From: Dyadobacter sp. SG02
Lineage (GTDB): Bacteria; Bacteroidota; Bacteroidia; Cytophagales; Spirosomataceae
Direction of reading: 5' to 3'
DNA length: 64,000 bases
Assembly (NCBI RefSeq): GCF_900109045.1
Contig: NZ_FNYL01000002.1
Span: forward strand, 372,001-436,000
The position numbers and the translations under genes were made by a program. The notes beneath the pieces were generated by a model. It saw nothing but the letters and a program-made list of their open reading frames with translations, had not been told where the DNA came from and did no database searches. Shown here piece by piece: positions 8,841 through 16,651 of the stretch; position 1 is the stretch's first letter, and the number at the start of each line of letters is the position of its first letter.

Positions 8841-9080
8841 ATGAAAAATCAGAAACATATGGCGGCCATGTACCCCATCAATCAGACAAAAGGATTTCGC
8901 ATTCACCTGCTTGTATTCCTGCTCACGATCCCGGCCATCTGGATCATCTGGTACTTCACCGACAGGACCTACCTCTGGCCATTCTGGCAAACAGCTGCCT
9001 GGACGGTCGGCGTTTTCTTCCATTACCTGGGTGTATTCGTTTTCAAAAAAACAAAGACAATTAAGTATTTACCGGCTTAG
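8841..9080 (+). CDS. 2TM-domain membrane protein
   Basis: Translated from the ATG at 8841, the 79-residue protein has two hydrophobic helices (about 21-40 and 50-70) with the 2TM-domain pattern: FRIHLLVFLLTIPAIWIIWYF, then LWPFWQTAAWTVGVFFHYLGVFVFKK. Proteins of this family are small inner-membrane proteins of unknown role that are frequent in Bacteroidota, often beside regulators. The longer frame starting at 8697 overlaps the Crp-like gene in another frame and is not credible. Confidence 0.75.
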   Translation: MKNQKHMAAMYPINQTKGFRIHLLVFLLTIPAIWIIWYFTDRTYLWPFWQTAAWTVGVFFHYLGVFVFKKTKTIKYLPA

Positions 9081-9225
9081 CCATTGGGCGGTCCCGGAAT
9101 CTTTCGATAAAAATCGGGCAATAGTAAAAGTTTGGCCGGGCGGTCGCCCGATAATGGTCGCTCTGCGACTGATCAATACCGTTCGGCTTTATTTTAGAAT
9201 CAGTAGTAAATTCAGTTTAACAAAA

Positions 9226-9945
9226 ATGAAAAGTTTAGAAAACAAAATAGCCATTGTAACAGGAGCCAATCAGGGCATTGGACTGGCTATTACCAAACAG
9301 TTTGTAGCGCAGGGAGCTATCGTGTACGCATTCGACATCCGCGAAGATGCGGACTACGGCGAAGGAGTGACGTTCATCAAAAACGATGTAACGCAGGAAA
9401 GTGACTGGAAAACGGGTGTCGAACGCGTGATCGGCGAGCAAGGCAGGATCGATATCCTGGTGAACAATGCGGGCGTTATCGCCTACACACCCATCCACGA
9501 GATCGAGCTGGATGAATGGCACCGGCTCATTGCCGTTGACCAAACGGGCGTACTCCTGGGTATGAAGCATACCATTCCGCAAATGATCAAACAAAATTAC
9601 GGGGCCATTATCAACGTATCTTCCATTTGGGGTTCCGTGGGTGCCGCAAATGTGGTAGCCTACAATGCAGCCAAAGGCGCGGTGGTGCTTATGACGAAGA
9701 ATGCGGCGATCACGTATGCTAAAAATGGCATCCGCGTCAATTCGGTACATCCGGGCTTCATCCACACCCCGCTTACCGACAGCCAGAATGCGGTACTCAA
9801 CGATGTGGTGATCGCAGCTACACCGATGGGTAGGGGCGGCGAACCGGACGAGATTGCGAGCGGCGTGGTATTTCTGGCAAGCGATCAGGCAAGCTATGTT
9901 ACCGGGTCGGAGCTGGTGATCGACGGCGGGTATACTGCCCAGTAA
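9226..9945 (+). CDS. Short-chain dehydrogenase/reductase
   Basis: Starting at the ATG at 9226, the 239-residue protein is a classical SDR. It has the nucleotide-binding motif TGANQGIG (12-19), the NNAG motif (ILVNNAGV), the catalytic Ser in INVSSIWG and the YxxxK pair Tyr146/Lys150 (YNAAKG). The tail GSELVIDGGYTAQ is typical. It resembles NAD-dependent secondary-alcohol dehydrogenases (cyclopentanol dehydrogenase type), but the substrate cannot be read from the sequence. The frame that continues upstream to 8911 runs through the 2TM gene and is rejected. A hairpin terminator follows at 9961. Confidence 0.9.
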   Translation: MKSLENKIAIVTGANQGIGLAITKQFVAQGAIVYAFDIREDADYGEGVTFIKNDVTQESDWKTGVERVIGEQGRIDILVNNAGVIAYTPIHEIELDEWHRLIAVDQTGVLLGMKHTIPQMIKQNYGAIINVSSIWGSVGAANVVAYNAAKGAVVLMTKNAAITYAKNGIRVNSVHPGFIHTPLTDSQNAVLNDVVIAATPMGRGGEPDEIASGVVFLASDQASYVTGSELVIDGGYTAQ

Positions 9946-9960
9946 TGTAAGTCGGCAAAG

Positions 9961-9994
9961 AGTGGGAGAATGCATAAGCATACTTCCACTTTTC
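9961..9994 (+). terminator. Hairpin terminator after the SDR gene
   Basis: AGTGGGAG (9961-9968) pairs with CTTCCACT (9983-9990) through one G-U, the loop has a further ATGC/GCAT pairing, and TTTTC follows. It is 15 bp past the SDR stop and ahead of the next gene at 10035. Confidence 0.6.
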
Positions 9995-10034
9995 AATAAT
10001 CCCTTAAATTTACCTGAATAAACAAAAAGCAACC

Positions 10035-10673
10035 ATGAGAGCTTTGATTATCGGCGCTACGGGCGCCACCGGGAAGGACCTGGTGAATATCTTGCTGCAA
10101 GACGCGGATTATACCGAAGTGGTCATTTTTGTGCGCCGGGCCAGCGGTATCGCGCATCCCAAACTGACGGAGGTCGTGACGGATTTTGCGAATCTGGGCC
10201 GGGTAGCCGACCGGATCAGGGGTGACGTCTGGTTTTCCTGCCTTGGTACTACCTTGAAAGCAGCGGGCTCCCAGGATAACCAATGGCGGATCGACTACGA
10301 AATACCTTTGAAATTCGCGGAAATAGCCAAAAGAAATGGTGTGCGCGGGATAGTCCTGTTGTCGGCATACGGCGCGTCCGCGGCGAGCAATGTGTTTTAC
10401 TCGCGCATGAAAGGCAAGCTGGAAGACAGCATTGCGCAACTTGCATTTCCGCAATCCATTACTTTCCGGCCCGGGTTGCTCCTGCGGAAAGATACCGACA
10501 GGGCAGGGGAGCGCATCGCCGGGAGGATGCTGAACTTTGCGACCGGTTTGGGATTGTTCAAAAAATTCCGGCCATTACCCACGCTGACACTCGCCGAAAA
10601 AATGGCGAAGTCCCCGAAAGTCCTGAAAGATGGGCAGCATGTGATAGAGTTGGGTGATATTTTTAAGTTTTAG
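10035..10673 (+). CDS. NAD(P)-binding oxidoreductase (atypical SDR)
   Basis: The 212-residue protein starts MRALIIGATGATGKDLVNILL, the Gly-rich dinucleotide-binding loop of the NAD(P)H-binding/NmrA-like group. It continues with DVWFSCLGTTLKAAGS and IVLLSAYGASAASN, as in HTATIP2/YbjT-like proteins. It has no YxxxK dyad of the classical type; Tyr and Lys of FYSRMKGKLE could serve. Its reaction is unknown. It converges on the membrane protein gene at 10680 with only 6 bp between stops. Confidence 0.8.
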   Translation: MRALIIGATGATGKDLVNILLQDADYTEVVIFVRRASGIAHPKLTEVVTDFANLGRVADRIRGDVWFSCLGTTLKAAGSQDNQWRIDYEIPLKFAEIAKRNGVRGIVLLSAYGASAASNVFYSRMKGKLEDSIAQLAFPQSITFRPGLLLRKDTDRAGERIAGRMLNFATGLGLFKKFRPLPTLTLAEKMAKSPKVLKDGQHVIELGDIFKF

Positions 10674-10679
10674 TCCGAA

Positions 10680-11954
10680 TCATCGTGGCGCCCTCAAAGG
10701 CACGCCTACGCGAAGGCCGATATGGTACGGCAATACCCGCAACCATCGCTGGCTATCATACACCGGTCGTATCGCAGAGTTGGCAAATAGTTCAACCATA
10801 ACCGTTGCGGCGTGGGCGGTTGCCAACTTTTTCCCGATTACAACTTCCGCATTCACGACGACATTCCCGAGGTTGAACTGATACACAGCCTCGCCGCCAA
10901 TACCCCCGTACAGGCCTGCGGCGCGCAAAACCGGCGTGGTAAGTCCCAGTCGCAGTCCCGCCTGACGAATGACGGACCTGTCGCTCAGCGTATCGCGAAG
11001 TTGTGTCACCGTTACCGAGTTGTCGGGCTGGACCTGGACCGAATACGCGCCGGTGGGCACCTGGTAACGGATATCCTGACGAAACTGGCGGAATACCGCG
11101 CCGATTTCCAGTTGACGGCCATTGGAAAGCGGGTGTTGCCGGGCGATGTGCAAATGCCATCCTAGTCGCTCCGGCAGCGAGGTCCGCAGGTTTTCCAAAC
11201 CTAATGCGCTGTTGTTTTCTCTCTCCACCGAGCTCATCCCATTGTATCCGAGCAGCGGCCCGGCTTTGATTACCCAGGCCGGTTGTAGCCGCCCCGGTTT
11301 GTAGGTGCCGGGTTTTTCGTTATTCGGTGGTACCGGTACATGAAGGGCGGCAAAGCCAGTGACCAGATCGGATGCTTGCCTGGAAGCCAGTGGCAGCATG
11401 GCTGCGGGTTTATTGTCTGATATTTCAATTTCTGACATTTCATTTGCCGGCGGTGCTTCTGTAAGTAAAGCATCCAACTTGTAGCTTCCGGTCAAAGCCG
11501 GTTTTAATGGGGTTGTCGTGAAACGCCTCTTGTTTTCTGGCGCCGACCGGTCAGCTTCCTTTACTATTTGCGTTGAGAGCGTCGGAGCGTTTCTCGAAAG
11601 CCGCAGTGGCTTTGAGTGACCATCCAATGCCGGAGCGCTTCCAGAATGCCGCAATGGTTTTTGACTATCGTCCATCGGCTGACGGTTGCCTGCGAGATGT
11701 GGCCTGGAATGAATGCTTTGCGATACGGTTGATTCCGCACTCCGCGAGCGCGACGGCCGGCTTGCCCAGAATCCGATACCGCCGATGGTTAATATCAGGA
11801 CCACGACCGTCATGACGATCGGTCGTTTTTTGCGGGCCGGTTTGGACGAATCGGCCAAACGCGTTTCAAACTTCTCCCAGGAAGTTTCAGGTTCCGGTTC
11901 ATAGCGGGCAAATCTCTCCCGGAGCAGTTTGCCCAATTCGTCGTCAGGGTGCAT
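10680..11954 (-). CDS. Single-pass membrane protein, probable anti-sigma factor
   Basis: The first 45 residues are charged and cytoplasmic in type (MHPDDELGKLLRERFARYEPEPETSWEKFETRL). A transmembrane helix follows (about 46-64, PIVMTVVVLILTIGGIGFWA), then a low-complexity periplasmic linker and a C-terminal region of about 200 residues with alternating hydrophobic strands that looks like an outer-membrane-beta-barrel type domain. The gene overlaps the end of the ECF sigma gene by 11 bp, the standard placement of an anti-sigma factor, and the N-terminus fits a sigma-binding segment. No zinc-binding HxxxCxxC motif is present. The anti-sigma role is inferred from context. Confidence 0.65.
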   Translation of the reverse strand: MHPDDELGKLLRERFARYEPEPETSWEKFETRLADSSKPARKKRPIVMTVVVLILTIGGIGFWASRPSRSRSAESTVSQSIHSRPHLAGNRQPMDDSQKPLRHSGSAPALDGHSKPLRLSRNAPTLSTQIVKEADRSAPENKRRFTTTPLKPALTGSYKLDALLTEAPPANEMSEIEISDNKPAAMLPLASRQASDLVTGFAALHVPVPPNNEKPGTYKPGRLQPAWVIKAGPLLGYNGMSSVERENNSALGLENLRTSLPERLGWHLHIARQHPLSNGRQLEIGAVFRQFRQDIRYQVPTGAYSVQVQPDNSVTVTQLRDTLSDRSVIRQAGLRLGLTTPVLRAAGLYGGIGGEAVYQFNLGNVVVNAEVVIGKKLATAHAATVMVELFANSAIRPVYDSQRWLRVLPYHIGLRVGVPLRAPR

Positions 11955-12495
11955 AAAAAAGTTTGGGGTCCCCCTTTATGGTTTTGGAAAATAGCGTTTT
12001 GGCCTTTGAGAGCTGCGATTTCGAAGTTCCCTCGGAAATGCCAAGCAACTGCGCAATCTCGGCATGCGAGAAGCCGTCGATCAGGTACAGGTTGAAAACC
12101 ATGCGATAGCCCGTCGGCAGCAGTGCGATGATCCGTTGAATCTCTTCGATATTCAGCTGATCAAGGATGGTATGGAAGCTGTTATCGGCCATGTCGGCGG
12201 CGTGTTCGATGGGTACCACCACGGGCTCACGTAGTTGGCTGCGGTAATGGTCTATCGCCGTGCGGATGGTGACCGACTTTACCCAGGCATCCAGGGATTC
12301 CACCCGCTTGACGGTATGTAATTGGGCAAAAATCTTCAAAAAACTGTCGAGCATAATATCTTCCGCTTCTGCATCCGTCCTGGCATACCGTCGGCAAAAG
12401 CCGAGCAGACGGCCTTTGTAATGTTCGTACAAAGCCGCCTGGGCCTTTCGGTCTTGTTGCTGGCAGGCAATCAAACAATTCGCCGAAATGGGCAT
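11944..12495 (-). CDS. ECF sigma-70 factor
   Basis: The 183-residue protein has region 2 (about 8-85, with YEHYKGRLLGFCRRYARTDAEAEDIMLDSFLKIF) and region 4 (about 125-175, with FSHAEIAQLLGISEGTSKSQLSKAKTLF), the usual layout of Bacteroidota extracytoplasmic-function sigma factors. It should direct RNA polymerase to promoters that respond to an envelope signal. It begins 11 bp after the PepSY-like lipoprotein gene and overlaps the membrane protein gene downstream, so the three form one operon. Confidence 0.9.
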   Translation of the reverse strand: MPISANCLIACQQQDRKAQAALYEHYKGRLLGFCRRYARTDAEAEDIMLDSFLKIFAQLHTVKRVESLDAWVKSVTIRTAIDHYRSQLREPVVVPIEHAADMADNSFHTILDQLNIEEIQRIIALLPTGYRMVFNLYLIDGFSHAEIAQLLGISEGTSKSQLSKAKTLFSKTIKGDPKLFYAP

Positions 12496-12506
12496 CTGTG
12501 GATCAG

Positions 12507-13439
12507 TTAGAGCTTTTGAATAGTCTTCGATGGCTTGCCTCCCGCATCGAACTCGCCGATGTAATAGCTTCCGTTAAGCATAAACACGACCAGGTAGGAC
12601 TGTATCTGCCCGTTGAGCTGATCGATCGCCCCTTTTGCGAATGTCCAGCCTGCGTAGTTTTCATTGAGATAAGCCTTGATAGACTCCGGCAGATTGTCAG
12701 CCGTCAGTACAAGGCCATCGTTCGGGTTTGGAACAGGCGTTTCCTCATACGATTTCAGAATGTTCCCGGAACCGTCGAATATAAACGTCGTTGTTACGCC
12801 TCCCTTCGTTGCGAGCACATTGTAAATGGTATTGCCATCGTAAGTTTTGGCAAAACCCTTCTCGAAAGTATAGCCCGCCAATGCACTTTTAGCCGCTTCG
12901 GGAAGATCCGCCAAACCGAGGACATAACTCACGGCATCCTGAGACCCCGTTCCGTTTGACGTGCCCGGATCTACATCCATGGTTGGATTACCGTCGGTGT
13001 CGAACAGGAGGGTTTTGGTATCGGACGGGACTGCCGGGTCGACCACGATCACCACCTTGTAGCCCGTGAATGTGCCATCCTGTATCGTTTTGGTGGCTTC
13101 GATGATCGTCGCTTTGGGATATAACTTCCGGATATATTGCAGCAGGATTGCCGGTAAGTCGGAAGTGCCGGTATCTTGCGAAGCTTCGTAAATCCTGCCC
13201 GCGCTATTCACGTACACGGCCATACGCGCGGCGTCCACGGCGAATTTGGCCTGCCAGACCCGGTTCGCTTCAATAGGCGTAAACTTTAACGACGTCGCAT
13301 TCGGGAATGCCTCCCTTACCGCCGATATCGCCGCCTGAGGTATCGTGTCCCCGGGTCCGGGCGTTGCTTCTTTTTTAATATCACAGGCAACCAGCAACAT
13401 CGTGAGGCCGAATAGCAGAACTTGAACTGATTTTTTCAT
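12507..13439 (-). CDS. Lipoprotein with about four PepSY-like repeats
   Basis: The ATG at 13439 gives a lipoprotein signal (MKKSVQVLLFGLTMLLVACDIKK). The 310-residue protein holds about four repeats of 60-70 residues, each starting with a helix such as IPQAAISAVREAFPN, LPAILLQYIRKLYPK, LPEAAKSALAGYTF or LPESIKAYLNENY, followed by strands. This matches the PepSY-like/DUF2874 fold of Bacteroidota periplasmic proteins. It is the first gene of the operon with the sigma factor, so it may be a periplasmic sensor or the main output of the sigma factor. That role is inferred. Confidence 0.75.
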   Translation of the reverse strand: MKKSVQVLLFGLTMLLVACDIKKEATPGPGDTIPQAAISAVREAFPNATSLKFTPIEANRVWQAKFAVDAARMAVYVNSAGRIYEASQDTGTSDLPAILLQYIRKLYPKATIIEATKTIQDGTFTGYKVVIVVDPAVPSDTKTLLFDTDGNPTMDVDPGTSNGTGSQDAVSYVLGLADLPEAAKSALAGYTFEKGFAKTYDGNTIYNVLATKGGVTTTFIFDGSGNILKSYEETPVPNPNDGLVLTADNLPESIKAYLNENYAGWTFAKGAIDQLNGQIQSYLVVFMLNGSYYIGEFDAGGKPSKTIQKL

Positions 13440-13582
13440 GGAAGACGGATATTTTAGGTTCTCTTCTACATAGACGAGCAACCAGTAGCGGGCGGTTGCC
13501 TGGGCGCCCTGGCGATGTATAATTTACGATACTTTCGGGGAGATTCCGCAATCCGGCGGATCGTTCCCTATTGGACAGAAGT

Positions 13583-13598
13583 TGTCCGTTATCGGACA
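13583..13598. promoter_or_regulatory. Dyad TGTCCGTTATCGGACA, candidate PadR operator
   Basis: A perfect 6-bp inverted repeat (TGTCCG, TTAT, CGGACA) lies 109 bp before the PadR start. A further half-site GGACA at 13573-13577 forms a second, overlapping dyad with TGTCC. The site is in the 267-bp gap between the divergent lipoprotein and PadR genes. PadR proteins often repress their own operon through such dyads; binding here is an inference. Confidence 0.5.
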
Positions 13599-13706
13599 GT
13601 GTTGTATATTAGGATAGGTCTTTACGTTTTGATTATCAGTATTTTGAATGTAAAACCAAAGTTTGGCAGGTTATTTGATCAGCAAATATTGGAATAATAA
13701 AAAATC

Positions 13707-14045
13707 ATGAACAGGACCTATTTGGGAGAGTTTGAAGAAATTGTACTGCTGACTGTCGCTGTAATGTACGGGCAGGCCTATGGCGTTGTATTGATGCACG
13801 AGATTGCCGAACAGACAGGCCGCTCCGTCAAGCTGAATCAAGTACATTCGGCTTTGCAACGGTTGGAGGAGAAAGGGATGGTCAAATCCGAAGTAGGAGG
13901 GGCTACGAGCGAGCGCGGCGGCCGGAGAAAGCGTCTCTACACGGTAACTACCCACGGAGAGCGCACCTTGCAGCAAATAAAGGAAGTAAGGGAAAGTTTT
14001 TGGGCAAAACTGGCCAATTCGTTCAAACCAGCCATTGGCCTATGA
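13707..14045 (+). CDS. PadR-family transcriptional regulator
   Basis: The 112-residue protein has the winged-helix fold of the PadR family: GEFEEIVLLTVAVMYGQAYGVVLMHEIAEQTGR, then LNQVHSALQRLEEKGMVKSEVGG and the wing RRKRLYTVTTHGERTL. It should be a dimeric repressor. Its stop overlaps the start of the first FtsX permease (ATGA), which indicates translational coupling. In Bacteroidota this subgroup commonly sits beside FtsX permeases. The inducer is unknown. Confidence 0.92.
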   Translation: MNRTYLGEFEEIVLLTVAVMYGQAYGVVLMHEIAEQTGRSVKLNQVHSALQRLEEKGMVKSEVGGATSERGGRRKRLYTVTTHGERTLQQIKEVRESFWAKLANSFKPAIGL

Positions 14046-16651
14046 GCGCTCCGGACAAACATCCGGCGAAACCGCCCGGACTGGCCGACAGGCTGCTGCA
14101 ACTGCTCCTCGCGCCGCATCTGCTCGAAAACATCCTGGGCGACCTGCATGAGGATTTTGCGTATAATGTAAAGCGTGCAGGTGAAACGCAGGCCCGCCGG
14201 CACTACTGGCGCGAGGCGTCGGGTTTTGTCAAACCACGATATTTAAAGAGAAGAAAGGATTATCCATCCGTTTTAATAAGCCATGATATGATCAGCAACT
14301 ATTTCAAAATCGCGTGGAGAAACCTGGTTAATCACAAGGTTTACTCCGCCATTAACATTTTCGGCCTGACTTCCGGCCTGGTTGTGGGAATACTCATCCT
14401 CCTCTGGGTCCGGAATGAGCTCGGATTCGACCGGTTTCACGGCAACCATGAGCATATTTACAGGGTGTTGTCCAATATGGGCAAAGGGGAAGACAGGCGG
14501 ATATGGGCAAATTCCCACGCGCCCATCGCCACGTTCGCAAAGGCTGAAATCCCTGAAATTGAGAATGCGGTCCGCATCAAAAACAGTACCGATTTCGTAG
14601 TTTTCAGATATAAAGACAAACAGATCAGGCAGGAGAAGCAAGGATACGTCGATCCGGCCTTCTTTAAGATGTTCGATTTTAAAATGCTGAAAGGAATCCG
14701 GTCCAATCCATTCCCTGCGCAAAATTCGGTGATACTGACAGCCTCCGCGGCCGAACGTTACTTCGGTGATCAGGACCCCGTCGGGCAGGTATTGACAGCC
14801 GACGGAAAGGAAAGCTTTGTCGTATCCGGTTTGGTGGAAGATTTTCCGGACAATTCCAGCATCCAGTTTGAAATGCTTTTCCCGATGGCACTTTATGCGA
14901 AAAAAATTGCGCTGGCCTACGACGGCAAAACGATGGATGAGGATTGGGGGAATTTTACTTACACTACTTTTTTGCAGTTGAACGCGCGAGCCTCCCACCA
15001 CGAGGTGGCCGGAAAGATGGCCAAAACGCTGGTCAGGAATTTCAGGGACATCGGGATGAGCGATCCTTATGCCTTGCAGCCGCTATCGGAAATGCATTTG
15101 TACCAAACCGACGGCAGTGACGGCCTGATCCGGATCGTGCGGATATTCCTGGTGGTGGGTATTTTAATTTTGTTCATTGCCTGCGTCAACTACATCAACC
15201 TCGCGACCGCGCGCGCTGTCGTCCGGGCGAAAGAGGTGAGCGTACGCAAGATGATCGGCGCCGGTAAATTCCAGTTGTTCATGCAGTTTATCCTGGAAAC
15301 GGTGCTGGTGTTTTTTCTGGCTACCCTGGCTGCCATGATCCTGGCCTATCTTCTGATGCCGTTCTACAACAACCTGACGGGTAAAAGTATGTCCTTCACC
15401 CTGCTGAATACCGACATCTGGGTTATGGTCGGCGTTGTGGTGTTTTCCACACTGGCATTGTCCAGCATTTATCCCGCGTTATTGCTTTCCTCGTTCGAGC
15501 CGCTGAAAGCATTGAAGGGTGGCCTGTCGGGGGGCGTGAGTGCGCCCGCTTTCCGCAAAATACTGGTAACGAGCCAGTTTGCATTCTCGGTGGCGTTGAT
15601 CTGCGGCACCATCGTCATCGACCGGCAATTGGCGTATATCAATGCAAAACAACTGGGATACGACAAAGAGCATGTGGTCAGGTTTGAATTGAAAAATATG
15701 GCCGCGGATATGCAATCTGTTCGGAATACGCTTTTGAATAGTCCCGGAATCCTTGGCGTTACCAGCGCGAGCGACCTCATTCTGGACATGGCCGTAACGA
15801 CCACCGACACCGATTGGGAAGGAAAAAGCCCGGATCAGAAATTTTTCATCCATCCGCTTGCCGTGGACAAGGATTTTTTGACCGTTTTTAAACTCCCGCT
15901 TGCAGCAGGACAAGGCTTTAAAGGCATAGCGTCCGATTCGACCCATTTCATACTCAATGAAACGGCCGTCCGTGAAGCCGGCATTAAAAACCCCGTGGGT
16001 AAGCGTTTCACGTTGTTTGGTAAGGCGGGTACGATCGTTGGGGTGGTTAGAGACTTTCATTTTGCCTCGTTGAAACAAAAAATAGAGCCCGCGATTTTGC
16101 AGTACGGGCCTGTGAATGATGAAATGTATGTAAAAACGAATGGTAGAGACGCGGCACAGGTAATCGCCGGGGTCGAAAAGCTCTGGAAACAATACAATGC
16201 CGACGCCCCTTTTGCATATACTTTCCTGGATCAGACCTACAATCATCTTTATAAGTCTGAACAACGTCTGGGGGTGCTGTTCAACTTCTTTTCGATTGTT
16301 GCAATCCTGATTTCCTGCCTGGGTTTGTTTGGCCTTGCCACGTACACGGCCCGTGTCAAGACCAAGGAAGTAGGCATTCGTAAAGTGATGGGCGCCACCG
16401 TGGCGGGTATCGTACAGCTCCTGGTAAAGGATTTCATCGGCTCAGTACTAATTGCCATTCTCATAGCGACTCCCCTGGCGTGGTACGGTTTGAACAAGTG
16501 GCTGCAAGGATACGCCTACCGGATTGATGCGGAATGGTGGATGTTTGCCCTTGCAGGCTTAATTGCGGTTTTGATTGCGCTGGTTACCGTGAGTTCTCAA
16601 AGCATTAAAACTGCACTCACGAATCCTGTTAAAAGCCTGCGCTCGGAATGA
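14042..16651 (+). CDS. FtsX/MacB-like ABC permease with N-terminal prefix domain
   Basis: The ATG at 14042 overlaps the PadR stop. The 869-residue protein starts with a soluble prefix of about 75 residues (LADRLLQLLLAPHLLENILGDLHEDFAYN), known as permease prefix domain 2. Two MacB-like periplasmic domains (about 110-320 and 520-700) and two FtsX blocks of transmembrane helices (about 365-475 and 735-855) follow. The ending NPVKSLRSE is typical. The family moves lipids or peptides or works in mechanotransmission, using a partner ATPase. No ATP-binding gene is in this operon, so the partner must be elsewhere or absent. Confidence 0.9.
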   Translation: MSAPDKHPAKPPGLADRLLQLLLAPHLLENILGDLHEDFAYNVKRAGETQARRHYWREASGFVKPRYLKRRKDYPSVLISHDMISNYFKIAWRNLVNHKVYSAINIFGLTSGLVVGILILLWVRNELGFDRFHGNHEHIYRVLSNMGKGEDRRIWANSHAPIATFAKAEIPEIENAVRIKNSTDFVVFRYKDKQIRQEKQGYVDPAFFKMFDFKMLKGIRSNPFPAQNSVILTASAAERYFGDQDPVGQVLTADGKESFVVSGLVEDFPDNSSIQFEMLFPMALYAKKIALAYDGKTMDEDWGNFTYTTFLQLNARASHHEVAGKMAKTLVRNFRDIGMSDPYALQPLSEMHLYQTDGSDGLIRIVRIFLVVGILILFIACVNYINLATARAVVRAKEVSVRKMIGAGKFQLFMQFILETVLVFFLATLAAMILAYLLMPFYNNLTGKSMSFTLLNTDIWVMVGVVVFSTLALSSIYPALLLSSFEPLKALKGGLSGGVSAPAFRKILVTSQFAFSVALICGTIVIDRQLAYINAKQLGYDKEHVVRFELKNMAADMQSVRNTLLNSPGILGVTSASDLILDMAVTTTDTDWEGKSPDQKFFIHPLAVDKDFLTVFKLPLAAGQGFKGIASDSTHFILNETAVREAGIKNPVGKRFTLFGKAGTIVGVVRDFHFASLKQKIEPAILQYGPVNDEMYVKTNGRDAAQVIAGVEKLWKQYNADAPFAYTFLDQTYNHLYKSEQRLGVLFNFFSIVAILISCLGLFGLATYTARVKTKEVGIRKVMGATVAGIVQLLVKDFIGSVLIAILIATPLAWYGLNKWLQGYAYRIDAEWWMFALAGLIAVLIALVTVSSQSIKTALTNPVKSLRSE

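Noticed and set aside
8911-9225. A long N-terminal extension of the SDR protein
   Set aside because: It runs through the 2TM gene in a different frame and lies outside the SDR fold; the start at 9226 is followed directly by the Rossmann motif.
10249-10446. Several opposite-strand ORFs inside long genes
   Set aside because: They mirror the codon pattern of the real genes in this GC-rich sequence and carry no motif.
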